64,000 nt of DNA from SG8-30 sp963695085 (GCA_963695085.1 CAVOFV010000008.1:372001-436000); one strand, 5' to 3'. Numbered from the stretch's first letter, positions 51,280 through 63,155 are shown. Program-made: numbers and translations. The notes: generated by a model from the letters alone, not told the origin.

Positions 51280-52689
51280 ATGAAGGTCGATGACGTTCTC
51301 AAGCTGATCAAGGACCGGGAGGCGCGATTCTGCGACCTCCGATTCACCGACACGCGGGGCAAGGAACAGCACGTCACAGTGCCGACGCGTCTCGTGAACG
51401 AGGACTTCTTCACCGACGGCAAGATGTTCGACGGCTCGTCGATCGGTGGCTGGAAGGGTATCGCCGAGTCCGACATGATCCTGATGCCGGATCCCAGCAC
51501 CGCCGTGATTGACCCGTTCTACGAGGAGACCACGGTGCTCCTGCGCTGCGACATCGTCGAGCCGACGACGATGCAGGGCTACTCGCGCGACCCGCGCTCG
51601 CTGGCCCGCCGCGCCGAGGCTTACCTGCAGTCCACCGGTATCGCCGACAGCGCGCTGTTCGGCCCCGAGAACGAGTTCTTCATCTTCGACAGCGTGCGCT
51701 GGACGAACGAGATGAACGGCTGCAGCTACCACGTGGATTCGATCCAGGGCGCGTGGAATTCGGGCGCCGAGTTCGTGGGCGGCAACCTCGGTCACCGGCC
51801 GGGCGTGAAGGGCGGCTACTTCCCGGTGCCGCCGATGGACCGCTTCCAGGACCTGCGCACCGCGATGTGCATGGCCTGCGAGGAGCTTGGGCTCAAGGTC
51901 GAGGTGCACCATCACGAGGTGGCGACTGGCGGCCAGGGCGAGATCAACGTCGCCGCCAACACGCTGCTGCGCAAGGCCGATGAGGTGCAGATCCTCAAGT
52001 ACGCGCTGTGGAACGTCGCGCACGAGAACGGCAAGACGCTGACCTTCATGCCCAAGCCGATCGTCGGCGACAACGGCAGCGGCATGCACGTCCACCAGTC
52101 GCTGATGAAGGGCGGCAAGAACCTGTTTGCCGGCGACAAGTATGCCGGCCTGTCGGAATCGTGCCTGTTCTACATCGGCGGCATCATCAAGCACGCCAAG
52201 GCGCTGAACGCCTTCACCAACCCGAGCACCAACAGCTACAAGCGGCTGGTCCCCGGCTTCGAGGCGCCGGTCATGCTGGCCTACTCCGCGCGCAACCGGT
52301 CGGCGTCGATCCGCATCCCCTGGGTGCCGAACCCGCAGGGGCGGCGCTTCGAGCTCCGCTTCCCGGACTCGACCGCCAACCCGTACTTCGCCTTCGCCTC
52401 GATGATGATGGCGGGACTGGATGGCATCCAGAACAAGCTGCACCCGGGCGACGCGCTGGACAAGGACCTGTACGACCTGCCGGCGGAGGAAGCGAAGAAC
52501 ATCCCGGAGGTGTGCTACTCGCTGGACGAGGCGCTCAACCACCTCCACGCGGACCGGGGTTTCCTCACCAAGGGCGGCGTATTCACGGACGACATGATCG
52601 ATGCGTACATCAGGCTCAAGCGGCAGGAGGTGACGCGCTTCCGGATGGCGACCCATCCCGTGGAGTTCGACATGTACTACAGCCTCTGA
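51280..52689 (+). CDS. glnA: Glutamine synthetase type I
   Basis: This 469-residue enzyme joins ammonium and glutamate to glutamine with ATP. GSI features in order are FDGSSIGGWKGIAESDMIL, GPENEFFIFD (metal ligands), the glycine/glutamate loop EINVAANTLL, MPKPIVGDNGSGMHVHQS with the catalytic GSGMH, and RNRSASIRIP. The adenylylation loop HPGDALDKDLYDLPAEE carries the Tyr modified by GlnE in GSI-beta enzymes. A ribosome site GGAGAA lies upstream of the ATG at 51280. It is followed by a DUF4124 gene and by ntrB-ntrC. Control by NtrC and sigma-54 is visible in the leader. Confidence 0.98.
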   Translation: MKVDDVLKLIKDREARFCDLRFTDTRGKEQHVTVPTRLVNEDFFTDGKMFDGSSIGGWKGIAESDMILMPDPSTAVIDPFYEETTVLLRCDIVEPTTMQGYSRDPRSLARRAEAYLQSTGIADSALFGPENEFFIFDSVRWTNEMNGCSYHVDSIQGAWNSGAEFVGGNLGHRPGVKGGYFPVPPMDRFQDLRTAMCMACEELGLKVEVHHHEVATGGQGEINVAANTLLRKADEVQILKYALWNVAHENGKTLTFMPKPIVGDNGSGMHVHQSLMKGGKNLFAGDKYAGLSESCLFYIGGIIKHAKALNAFTNPSTNSYKRLVPGFEAPVMLAYSARNRSASIRIPWVPNPQGRRFELRFPDSTANPYFAFASMMMAGLDGIQNKLHPGDALDKDLYDLPAEEAKNIPEVCYSLDEALNHLHADRGFLTKGGVFTDDMIDAYIRLKRQEVTRFRMATHPVEFDMYYSL

Positions 52690-52778
52690 ACCCGTCACCG
52701 GGGAGGATGACGGGGACGCCGTTCACGAAATGGCGTCTCCGCTTTGTCAGTCCGTCCGGTCGGGGCTATGCTTACCAG

Positions 52779-53348
52779 ATGCGCATCGCCCTGATCATCG
52801 CCGGACTGCTCGTCTCCCTGGTGGCCCAGCCCCAGGAGATCTACAGGTGGGTGGACAAGGACGGCATCGTTCACTACGCCGACCAGCCGGGCGCGCCGGA
52901 TGCGCAACGCATGGAATACGCCAGCCGCGCGCCGGGCGGCGATGCGGGCTCGCCGGCGCCGCTTTACGAGCAGCAGACCCCGCGGATTCCGGAACGGCCG
53001 CCGTACAGTTCGCTCAACATCACGAGCCCGACGCCGGACCAGGTCTTTTTCGGCGGCGACGTAACCGTTCCCATAGCGGTCGAGCTGGATACGCGGCTGC
53101 GCGAAGGCGACGAACTGGTGATCTTCGTCGACGCCAAGCGCGTGCCCGAGGTCAGCGGTTTCGGCGCCACCGTGACCGGACTGACCCGCGGCACGCATTT
53201 CATGCGTGCGGCCGTGTTGGACCCGGCGGGCGACATCGTGATCTCCAGCCCGCAGATCACCTTCCACCTGCGCCAGACGTCGATCGCCTCGCCGCCGGCC
53301 GGCCCGAGCCTGAAGCCGCCAACGCGCCCCGGCTCGCCCGCCAGCTGA
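52779..53348 (+). CDS. DUF4124 exported protein between glnA and ntrB
   Basis: The protein has 189 residues from the ATG at 52779, with signal peptide MRIALIIAGLLVSLVAQPQE. The DUF4124 motif follows directly: IYRWVDKDGIVHYADQPGAP. The rest (residues 70-165) is a beta-rich domain with LNITSPTPDQVFFGGDVTVP, DELVIFVDAKRVPEVSGFG and SPQITFHLRQTS, an Ig-like pattern. A Pro-rich tail ends it. DUF4124 proteins are widespread periplasmic proteins of unknown role. The position within glnA-ntrB-ntrC suggests co-expression under nitrogen control. Confidence 0.85.
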   Translation: MRIALIIAGLLVSLVAQPQEIYRWVDKDGIVHYADQPGAPDAQRMEYASRAPGGDAGSPAPLYEQQTPRIPERPPYSSLNITSPTPDQVFFGGDVTVPIAVELDTRLREGDELVIFVDAKRVPEVSGFGATVTGLTRGTHFMRAAVLDPAGDIVISSPQITFHLRQTSIASPPAGPSLKPPTRPGSPAS

Positions 53349-53378
53349 TCCACACCGGATTCGTCCGGCAGGCCGCCC

Positions 53379-54459
53379 ATGGCGGCTGATCCCGCACGCC
53401 TGCAGGATACGGCCGTGGATGCCGCGCTGCTGCTCGATGCGCTGGCGACGGCAGTGATCGTGGTGGACGGACACGGCGGCGTGTTGAGGCTCAACGCCGC
53501 AGCGGAAGAGCTGCTCGCGACGGGACGCAGCGCCGCCGCCGGCCGTCCGCTCGGCGAGTACATCGCGGGTGGCGCCTGGGTCGAGGCGCTGATCGCGCGC
53601 GCCCGCCTGGCCGGACAGCCGGTCGCGCAGCGCGAGTGCGAGCTGGTGCCGGTGCACCGGCGCGACGCGAAATACGTCGTGGACTGCACGTTCACGCCGC
53701 TCGGCGACGGGACCGGCGCCGTGCTGGTCGAGGTCGCCGACACGACCCGCCAGGCGCGCATCAGCCGGGAAAGCGCGCTGCTCGCGCAGCTCGGCGGCAG
53801 CCGCATGATGGCGCGGCAACTCGCGCATGAGATCAAGAACCCGCTGGGCGGCCTGCGCGGGGCCGCGCAACTGCTCGAGCGCGAATTGCCGGACGACGGC
53901 CTGCGCGAGTACACGCGCATCATCATCGGCGAGGCGGACCGGCTGCGCGCGCTGGTGGACGCACTGCTCGGCCCGCCGCAGGCGCCGGCCCGCGTGCCGA
54001 CCAACGTGCACGAGCTGCTGGACCACGTCTTCCAGCTGGTGCGCGCCGAGGCGCCCGCCGCGCTGGTCATCGAGCGCGACTACGACCCGGGCCTGCCGTC
54101 GCTGCAACTCGACCGCGACCAGCTGATCCAGGCCATGCTCAACCTGGCGCGCAACGCCATCGAGGCGCTCGGCAGCCACGGCCGCCTGACGCTGCGTACG
54201 CGCGCGCTGACGGGCGCGACGATCGGCGCGCGCAGTCACCGCGTGGTCGCGGCGGTGCAGTTCGAGGACAACGGGCCGGGCGTGCCGCCGGAGCTCGGCG
54301 AGACCGTCTTCTATCCGCTGGTGACGACCCGGCCCGAGGGCACGGGGCTCGGGCTCGCCGTCGCGCAGGACATCGCGACCCGGCACGGCGGGCTCATCGA
54401 GTTCGACAGCCGCCCGGGACAGACCGTGTTCTCCCTGCTGTTGCCGATCGGGACGGACC

Positions 54460-54476
<17 letters not shown>
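53379..54476 (+). CDS. ntrB: Nitrogen regulation sensor kinase NtrB
   Basis: The 365-residue soluble histidine kinase has a PAS domain (about 20-130; TAVIVVDGHGGVLRLNAAAE). The dimerisation/phosphoacceptor helix follows, MMARQLAHEIKNPLGGLRGA, with the phosphorylated His. The ATPase part has the N box LARNAIEALG, G1 FEDNGPGVP and G2 TTRPEGTGLGLAVAQDI. There is no membrane segment. NtrB phosphorylates NtrC when nitrogen is limiting and is switched to phosphatase by PII. It overlaps ntrC by 17 bp. The start at 53379 lies 30 bp after the DUF4124 gene. Confidence 0.95.
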
Positions 54477-55860
<1,384 letters not shown>

Positions 55861-56004
55861 GGACGACGCAGAATGGCTTGATCCCGCTTGTTGCGCCTGT
55901 TGTAAACCTTATGTCAAGCCCGCCCAAAGAACCAACGGCCTCGTTACAGCATCCGACTTGAGATCGGCTCGTCCGGAGGGTACGGTTGGTTCCGGAGAAA
56001 GCCT

Positions 56005-56085
56005 GTACAAGGGCACACCCGTTGTGAGGCGGGGTCGCAAAGCCGCAGCTGTCGTCGCTCAGGCGACAGGGCTGGGCTGCCTGCG
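56005..56085 (+). ncRNA. Class I cyclic-di-GMP (GEMM) riboswitch upstream of a subtilase
   Basis: The leader contains ACAAGGGCACACC, a stem CCGTT/GGCGG closed by the GNRA tetraloop GTGA, then the diagnostic GGGTCGCAAAGCC. A second stem CTGTCG/CGACAG follows, leading to GGGCTGGGCTGCC, the tetraloop-receptor side. This is the layout of GEMM-I RNAs (GGGCAAACC - GNRA hairpin - GGGACGCAAAGCC - P3). It lies 150 bp before the start codon of the subtilase at 56235 and after ntrC. The direction of control (on or off) cannot be read by eye from the segment between it and the gene. Confidence 0.75.
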
Positions 56086-56234
56086 GGGCGAGTTGTCCGG
56101 CGAAGCGATGGACCTGGTTCATCCGCTTTCCCCGATTGTTCGTCTTCGTCAGTGACCGATCGGCAAGCGCGGGAGATCCCGCGCCTGGCGGTGCGGTGCG
56201 GCGGCCACTGTCAATTCAACAACGGGGATCAACC

Positions 56235-59200
56235 ATGCGTAGCAAGAGAATCATGTCGCTGGCGATGGCCGCGGCGCTGACGCTGGCCGGGGGGCTGGCG
56301 GGCACCGCTCCCGCGACCGCCGCGTCGGGCAAGCTCGAAGCCGCTTCCGTCGGCAAGAGCAAGCATTCCAATTCGGTCTACATCGTCAGGATGGCGGACG
56401 ATCCGGTCGTCGCCTACGACGGCAAGATCAAGGGCTATCCGGCGACCAAGCCGAAGAAGGGCAAGAAGATCGACCCGGACAACCCGAACGTCGGCAAGTA
56501 CTTTGGTATCTCGCAAGCAAGCATGACGGCGCGCTGCAGAAAGTGGGCGGCGCAAACAAGCACTACAGCTACGGCTACGTATTCAACGGCTTCGCCGCCG
56601 AACTGACCGACGCACAGGCTGCCAAGCTGAAGACGACAGACGGCGTGTTGTCGGTGGAAAAGGACGAGATCGCGCCAGCTCGACACGTCGTCGACGCCGA
56701 CCTTCCTCGGCCTGACCGGCGACTCGGGCTTCTGGAATACCAAGGCCAAGGGCGAGAACGTCATCATCGGCATCGTCGACGGCGGCATCTGGCCGGAGCA
56801 CCCGAGCTTCTCGGACCGCACCGGGATCAACGGCAACGTGACCCAGGACGGCAAGCTGGACTACCACCAGATCCCCGGCTGGCACGGCAAGTGCACGCCG
56901 GGCGAGAACTTCAACGCCTCCAACTGCAACCAGAAGCTGATCGGCGCCCGTTTCTACAACGCCGGCTGGGGCGGCAACGCCGGCATCGATGCCATCTTCC
57001 CCTGTGAGTTCAATTCGCCGCGCGACTGGGCGGCCACGGCACGCACACGGCGACCACCGCTGGCGGTAATGCGAACGTGCATGCCGACAGGTCTGGCGGC
57101 GGCATTTCGGCGCGATCAGCGGCATCGCGCCGCGCGCGCGTATCGCGGCCTACAAGGTCTGCTGGGCACGACGAGCCGACCGGCGGCGGCTGCTGCGACG
57201 ATCGGACATGCGTGGCTGGCATCGACCAGGCTGTCGCGGACGGCGTGGATGTGATCAATTTCTCGATCAGCGGTTCGCGCACCAATTTCCTCGACTCGGT
57301 CGAAGTCGCGTTCCTGTTCGCGGCCGACGCCGGCGTGTTCGTCGCGGCATCGGCGGGCAACGCCGGCCCGACCACGAGCACGGTTGCGCATCCAAGCCCG
57401 TGGATCACCACGGTTGCGGCGGGCACGCACAACCGGAACGGCGAGGGCTCCGCGACGCTCGGCAACGCGGCAACCTACACCGGCGCTTCCTTTGCCGGCG
57501 CAGTGGGTTCATCGCCGCTGGTCGATTCAGTCAACGTGGGCGCGCCCGGTGCCGGTTCCCCTAGCAACACTGAGCTGTGCTTATCCGGGATGACGCTGGA
57601 TCTCGGCCGCCGTCACCGGCAAGATCGTGCTGTGCAAACGCGGCACCATCGCGTTGGTGGACAAGAGCCGGGCCGTGTCCGAGGCTGGCGGCGTTGGCGT
57701 AGTGCTGTACAACGACCCGGCTAGCGCCACCAGCACCCTTGCGCTTCTGCATGCGGTACCAACGGTGCACATTGTTGCAGCCAGTGGACTCGCCGTGAAG
57801 GCCTACGTTGCATCAGCGGGAGCTGGAGCGACTGCGTCCATTGCCCAGGCGAGCATCGTGCTGAACGCGGCCGGCACCGTTCACGGCGATCGTTCTCGTC
57901 GCGCGGCCCACTGCTGGCCGGCAGACGGCGACCTCCTGAAGCCGGACCTGATCGCGCCGGGGCAGGACATCCTGGCCGGCGTAGCGCCTCCGGGAAATTC
58001 CGGCCGCCTGTTCGACCTGTACAGCGGTACGTCCATGTCGAGCCCGCATGTGGCGGGATTGGCTGCATTGATGAAGGAACTGCATCCCGGCTGGTCGCCG
58101 ATGGCGATCAAGTCAGCGTTGATGACGACCGGCTACGACGTACTGGACGGCCCCAACACGAATCCGCTGGTGATCTTCCGCCAGGGCGCGGGCCATGTGC
58201 GGCCGAACAACGCGGCCGATCCGGGGCTGGTGTTCGACCACGGTTTCATCGATTGGCTGGGCTTCCTGTGCGGCACGGGCCAGCTGCAGGCGAGCTACTG
58301 CCCGGCAATCGGCATCGACCCGAGCGACCTCAACGTGGCGTCGATCGCGATCGGAGCGCTGCCGGGTTCGCAGACGGTCCGGCGCCGCGCCACCAATGTT
58401 GGCGGCTCGGCGGCAACCTACACGCACAGCGCTTCCATGCCTGGCTTCATCGTTACCGTGAACCCGGCGACGCTGAATCTTGGCCCGGGCCAGTCAGCCA
58501 ATTTCGACGTGACGATCACGGCGAACGGGGCACCGATCAACGCCTACGGCGGCGGCCAGTTGACCTGGACGGACGGCACGCACAACGTGCGGATCCCGAT
58601 CGTTGCAAGGCCGATCTCGATCGCCGCGCCGACTGAGATCAGTGACTCTGGCGTGGCGGGATCGAGGACCATACCGGTGACGTTCGGTTACACCGGCCCG
58701 TACACGGCTGCTCCGCACGGTCTGGCGCCGGCGGTCATGACGCCGGGCGCCGTGCTGGACGACCCAGGCAACAGTTTTGCGCCGTTCGGACCGGGAACCA
58801 CGCTGCACTTCATCAACGTGCCGGCCGGGCAGGCCTATGCCCGGTTCTCGCTGTTCGATGCCTACACGGATGGGAACGACGACCTCGACCTGTACGTGTA
58901 CTATCCGAGTGGAGCTTTCGCCGGGGGCAGCGGGTCCGGCACGTCGGCCGAACAGGTCAACATAGCGAATCCGCCGGCCGGCGACTACTACGTGTTTGTG
59001 CACGGCTGGCAGACGGACGGCGCCGACGCCAACTACACGCTGTTCTCGTGGTCCTTCTCGGCCACGCCGGGCAGCAGCAATCTGGCGATCACTTCCGCGC
59101 CGGCATCCGCCACGAGTGGAGCCACGGAGAACGTGGTCGTTGACTGGAGCGGCCTTGCCGCGGGCACCAAGTACCTCGGCGCCGTGTCGCATTCCGACGT

Positions 59201-59246
59201 GGACAGCATCGAGGCGCTCACGGTCGTCAGCGTCGCGACCGACTGA
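56235..59246 (+). pseudogene. Secreted S8 subtilase with PA and PPC domains, many single-base frameshifts
   Basis: Pieces in three frames read as one protease of about 1000 residues. The N-terminus has a signal peptide (LTLAGGLAGTAPATAAS) and an I9 propeptide (YIVRMADDPVVAYDGKIKGY, HYSYGYVFNGFAAELTDAQA). The catalytic Asp is at 56778-56780 (GIVDGGIWPEH), His at 57035-57037 (GHGTHTATTAGG) and Ser at 58032-58034 (SGTSMSSPHVAGLAALMKE). A PA insert (GKIVLCKRG, GGVGVVLYND) and a C-terminal PPC domain (YTDGNDDLDLYVYYPSG) are present. Frame changes occur near 56505, 56682, 57033, 57107, 57163, 57590 and 57885. No nonsense codon appears in the corrected reading. The layout resembles plant-type subtilases. 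It lies behind a c-di-GMP riboswitch. Confidence 0.8.
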
Positions 59247-59277
59247 CATAGAGGCCGCGCAAGACGGCTGACTATTC

Positions 59278-59309
59278 GCGCCCCGGGCAGGAATGCCCGG
59301 GGCGCTTTT
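59278..59309 (+). terminator. Intrinsic terminator of the first subtilase gene
   Basis: A perfect 12-bp stem GCGCCCCGGGCA/TGCCCGGGGCGC with loop GGAA is followed by TTTTC, 31 bp after the stop codon. It is the clearest intrinsic terminator in the window. Confidence 0.9.
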
Positions 59310-59394
59310 CATTGGCGGGCGAGGATCACCACTGTTCGGCGGTGCGCGGCGGCTGTCCCGGCGCGCATGCCACGTCCCCGGACGAGTTCAGGCG

Positions 59395-59742
59395 TCAGAT
59401 GCGGTCTTCCGGAATCGGATCGACCGACCGGCCGGCCGGGCAGACGATGAAATGACCGCGAGAGGTTGCGTGGTAATCGAGCACGGCGGTGCCCGCGCGC
59501 ACCCGCACGCGATAGCCCGGGACGAGCGCCTGCGTGTAGGACATGCCGGGCGCGGGACAGCCGAGCGACCCGTCGGACCAGGTGACCGACTCGAATGACA
59601 GCACCTCCAGCTGGTCGGCGGGCAGCCCGGATCGGTCCGCCGCGTCCCGAAGCACCTTGCCCACAAGCGTCTCATGCGGATTCGTCGGTGCGGACATCGG
59701 TTGGGCTTCCTGCGGGGGAGACGCCGCGGCGTTGCTGGCCAT
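59395..59742 (-). CDS. Small lipoprotein-like protein with LGCP-PGMSY motif, 5' end frameshifted
   Basis: The 115 visible residues contain KVLRDAADRSGLPADQLEVL and the block VTWSDGSLGCPAPGMSY, followed by TQALVPGYRVRVRAGTAVLD and YHATSRGHFIVCP. The block is shared with the divergent gene at 60080-60503. In the next frame upstream (near 59763-59800) a lipoprotein signal can be read (GAILVAVLITACAG), so the true start is probably near 59835 and one or two single-base frameshifts separate it from the visible part. Two cysteines (LGC and VC) could form a disulfide. I do not recognise a functional name. It lies between two secreted subtilases. Confidence 0.65.
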   Translation of the reverse strand: MASNAAASPPQEAQPMSAPTNPHETLVGKVLRDAADRSGLPADQLEVLSFESVTWSDGSLGCPAPGMSYTQALVPGYRVRVRAGTAVLDYHATSRGHFIVCPAGRSVDPIPEDRI

Positions 59743-60079
59743 CTTCTCGGCCAGGTCCAGCGCAAGCGGTAATCAACACCGCAACGAGGATGGCACCGCA
59801 GGCGGGCTTCGATGCTGGTGAAGGGCGTCATCCATCTCGGGTCTGTCATGGGCGGAGTGTCCACCGCCCGGCCGTGGAACTCAACCCGGAACGCGGGATG
59901 GGCAGCTAGCGCAGGTTCCTGGACGCTGAGGTATCCCCGCAAGATGCACTGACGGTGAGCGCTGGCTCCGCCACGCCACGCAGGGCGCGAAACCCGGAGC
60001 ATGCTGGCGTGGCAGGAACAAGACGCTGTCGAGGCGGTCCAAGCGGTGCTGACAAGCGGAACAACCGTAGAGGTGCGTC

Positions 60080-60503
60080 ATGATCACGATTCGCGCAAGA
60101 CAACGCCTGGTGGTCGGCTCGGTGATCGCCGGAGTCGTTGCGGCCGGTTGCGGCCACGCGAGGGTCGCCGATGCATCGCCACCGCCGGGCGATGAGCGGC
60201 AGACGGTGTCGCTCACGGGCGTGGTGGAGGCCGCGGGCGATCTGGCACGCAAGGATTTCCGGCAAGCCGCAGGCCGCCGTGCGCGTGGTCGACGTACGCG
60301 AGGTCAATTGGCCATCGAGCGCGCTCGGTTGTCCCGGTGAAGGCATGTCGTATGCCGATGTCCTGACGCCCGGCTATCTGGTGATTCTGGAGATTGATGG
60401 CCACAGCTACCGGTATCACGCTGGCCGGGCTGGCAAGCCATTCCTTTGCCCGGAAGGCCGAGGGGAAGAACCGGCCGGCCGGGCGGAGGACGTCGCGTAC
60501 TGA
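60080..60503 (+). CDS. Small lipoprotein with LGCP-GMSY motif, one frameshift, paralogue of the divergent gene
   Basis: The protein starts at the ATG at 60080 with a lipoprotein signal (VVGSVIAGVVAAGCGH). After a single-base frameshift near 60258 it continues as GKPQAAVRVVDVREVNWPSS, ALGCPGEGMSYADVLTPGYL and SYRYHAGRAGKPFLCPEG. The 424-bp span is one base more than a multiple of three. The second half aligns block by block with the protein encoded divergently at 59395-59742 (LGCP.PGMSY, TPGY.V, YHA, CP). The pair, back to back between two subtilase genes, suggests a local duplication. Function unknown. Confidence 0.65.
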
Positions 60504-60527
60504 ACAGACGCAGCTTCACGTCACCGC

Positions 60528-60568
60528 AGAAAAGAGAAGGCCCCTGCCGGCTTGCGCCGGCAGGGGCC
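60528..60568 (-). terminator. Intrinsic terminator of the second subtilase gene
   Basis: A perfect 13-bp stem (GGCCCCTGCCGGC/GCCGGCAGGGGCC on the minus strand) with a 4-nt loop is followed on that strand by TTCTCTTTTCTG. It lies about 32 bp after the corrected subtilase stop. It also follows the small lipoprotein gene on the plus strand, but without a T run in that direction. Confidence 0.85.
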
Positions 60569-60599
60569 GAAGTCGTCACGGGTTGCCCGTCTCTCGTAC

Positions 60600-63155
60600 T
60601 TACGGACGATTGATCGTGATCACCGGCGAGGTCCAGGTCTCCCAGTGGGCCGGGTTGCTGCGGTCACCCAGCGCCTTGAGCACCAGCACCTTCACGAGGT
60701 AATTCGCCATTCTGGCACGGTGAAATAGTCTGAAGGCTTCTTGCCCTTGCCGTGGAACACAGTGCCGTCCCAGTTGAAGGCAAAGAAACCCGTCGCCGTG
60801 CTGTTCCTCGGCAGGAACTCATCAATACTGATGTTGGCTATCGGCTTGTTTCTGGTCAGCGTTCCAGACCTCCAGACCATGCGCGACGACTGGTGGTCGA
60901 GGTGCAGCAGGAAGTACGGGATGTCGTCGCCAACCATCGAGTAGCTGGCACCAGCCGGCTGGTTCGTATATGAACCTGCGGCCAGCTTCGCCAGCCACGG
61001 AAGCGCGCAGTAGGGCCGGGATCGCCGGCGTCAGCACCTGGATCGACTGGTAGTCGCCGACGAAGCCGGCGTACGGAACGCGTACGACCTTCGTGCCATC
61101 CGCCGCGTCGGTGAGCACGATGTAGCCGCCGTACAGGCCCGCTACAGGGCCGGTGGCCGGCGTGATCGTTACGTCAAGGTCGACCTTGCCCCAGGGCAGC
61201 AGGTTCACGACCGCGGGACTGAAGCTTGCGCTCGCATCCGACAGGAAGAACGACGGTGCGCGGGTTCCTCCGGTGGACAATGCCGCGACGTGGCTGAGGT
61301 TATAAGTCACCGGCGACCATCCATGATTCTTGATCGTCAGCCTGCGGGTCACGGCCGGCCCGGCCTCGCTTTCACCCAGCGCGAGTTCGCTGGGCTCAAC
61401 CCTGGTGGTTACCTGGATCGCACCGGGAATATCCAGCATGCCGGCACCCTGACGGTGCACGTTGTCCAGGAAGCCCAGGCCCGGGTTGCCGCCCCATACC
61501 TTCGGGTCGGCCGAGTTCTGCAGATTCCGCCTGACGCGGTCCGCGCCCACCCAGCGATCTGCCTGCCGCAGCAATGCTGCGCCACCGGCCGCATGCGGCG
61601 AGGCCATCGATGTGCCCGACAGCGTGGCATAGCCGCCCAGTTCCAGCGGGTAGGTCGAATAGATGGACCCACCCGGCGCGCCGATATTCGGCTTGATGCT
61701 CAGGTCGGCTGCCAGGCCATAGGAACTGAAGGATGAAATCAAGCCGCCGGTCGGGTTGGCAAACAAGTCCGTTCCGGCTGCCCAGGTCATCTGCACGGGC
61801 GCGGTTTGCGCCTTGATGAAATTACCATCCGCCAGTGAGATGCCGACGACCGGTGTCGTTCCGTCAATGGGCGCCCCAAGCGTTCCGCTGAACACGCCGG
61901 CCGCGTTGTTGTGGATCACGACGGCCTTGGCACCGGCATTGATTGCATTCACTGCCTTGGTTCCAAAGGAGCATGTGCCGCGCGCCGCCAGCGCGACCTT
62001 GCCGGTCAGATCGACCGCCAGCGGATCACACGCGATACCAACACCGACCCACTCGATGGTCTCGTCGCCCGAAACAGGAGTCGGGCCAGCGAAGGTCATC
62101 GGGATGTAGCCAATCCGTGTGCCGTTGACCGTAAAGTAGCTCAGGGTTACGTTGGAGTTGTCAAAGGACGCGACACCCAGCACCGCATCGCCCACGCCCG
62201 GGGCGCCGGCCGCATACAGGCCGCTCGTACCGCTGTTGCCGATCGAGGCGACGACCACCACGCCTTCCTTGTTCAGGCGACGGGCGGCGACCGCGGTCGG
62301 ATAGTCAGGCCACTGGAAGGATGAGCCGATGCTCATGTTCAGCACCTGCATGCCATCCTTCAGCGCAAGTTCCATTGCCTCGATCATGATGTCCGCGGTG
62401 GTGGAGCCCTCACACCCGAACACGCGATAGGCGCCGAAAGTCACGTCAGGCGCGACGCCCTTGACGACGCCCTTGGCGCCCACGATGCCCGCCACGTGCG
62501 TGCCGTGGCCCGCGCAGTCATCCGGATCATTGTCCGGAGTCGGGATCGGGTTGTAACTGGCTGCGGTCGGGTCGGCGTTGAACGCATCGCCGACCAGGTC
62601 ATAGCCGAAGGCAACGCGACAGCCAGGACCGAAGCAACCGCCGAGGTCGGGGTGGTCATAGTCGATGCCGGTGTCCATCACGGCGACCTTGATACCCTTG
62701 CCGGTGAGCCCGAGTGAATCCTGCGCGACATTGGCGCCAGTCATTCTGATGGCAGCGGCAAGATCAGGTGCCGCGCCACCAGGCATCCGCTCAACCAGCG
62801 GCATCTGGATCACTTCAACCGGCCAGATCGCCTTGACGCCAGGAAGCTGCTTCAGCTTGGCTCGATTGGCCGCGTCAATTTCCACCGAATAGCCATTGAA
62901 CAGGGTGCTGAAAGAGCGGCGTTGTGTGAAATTCACACCGTCCGCATCGGCGGCGCGCATGAACGCGGCCTGTTCGGCGCCCACGGCACGCGAACTGCCG
63001 CCGTCGATGGTCGGGTTCCCCGACAGCTCGACGAACCACAGGTTGCCGCCCTCGGCGGCCGATACAGGCACAGCTTCCTGTGCCTGCGCAGACGCAAGGC
63101 CGAACGACAGCACGATCGCGCTGGCCGCCAGCTTCGCTGTTAGCGACTTCTTCAT
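60600..63155 (-). CDS. Secreted S8 subtilase with PA insert, frameshifted C-terminus
   Basis: From the ATG at 63155 (GGAG nearby) there is a signal peptide (LAASAIVLSFGLASAQAQ) and a propeptide (about 25-130; FSTLFNGYSVEIDAANRAKL). The S8 domain has Asp in VAVMDTGIDYDHPDL, His in CAGHGTHVAGIVG and Ser in LSGTSMASPHAAGGAALLRQ. A PA insert sits between His and Ser (GKVALAARGTCSFGTKAVNA), and an Fn3-like domain follows (RRLTIKNHGWSPVTYNL). The open frame stops at 60822. However, the conserved continuation (SMVGDDIPYFLLHLDHQSSR, then YLVKVLVLKALGDRSNPAHW and SPVITINRP) runs through another frame and back, to a TAA at 60600-60602. Two compensating frameshifts lie near 61010 and 60705. The catalytic part is intact. 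Confidence 0.82.
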
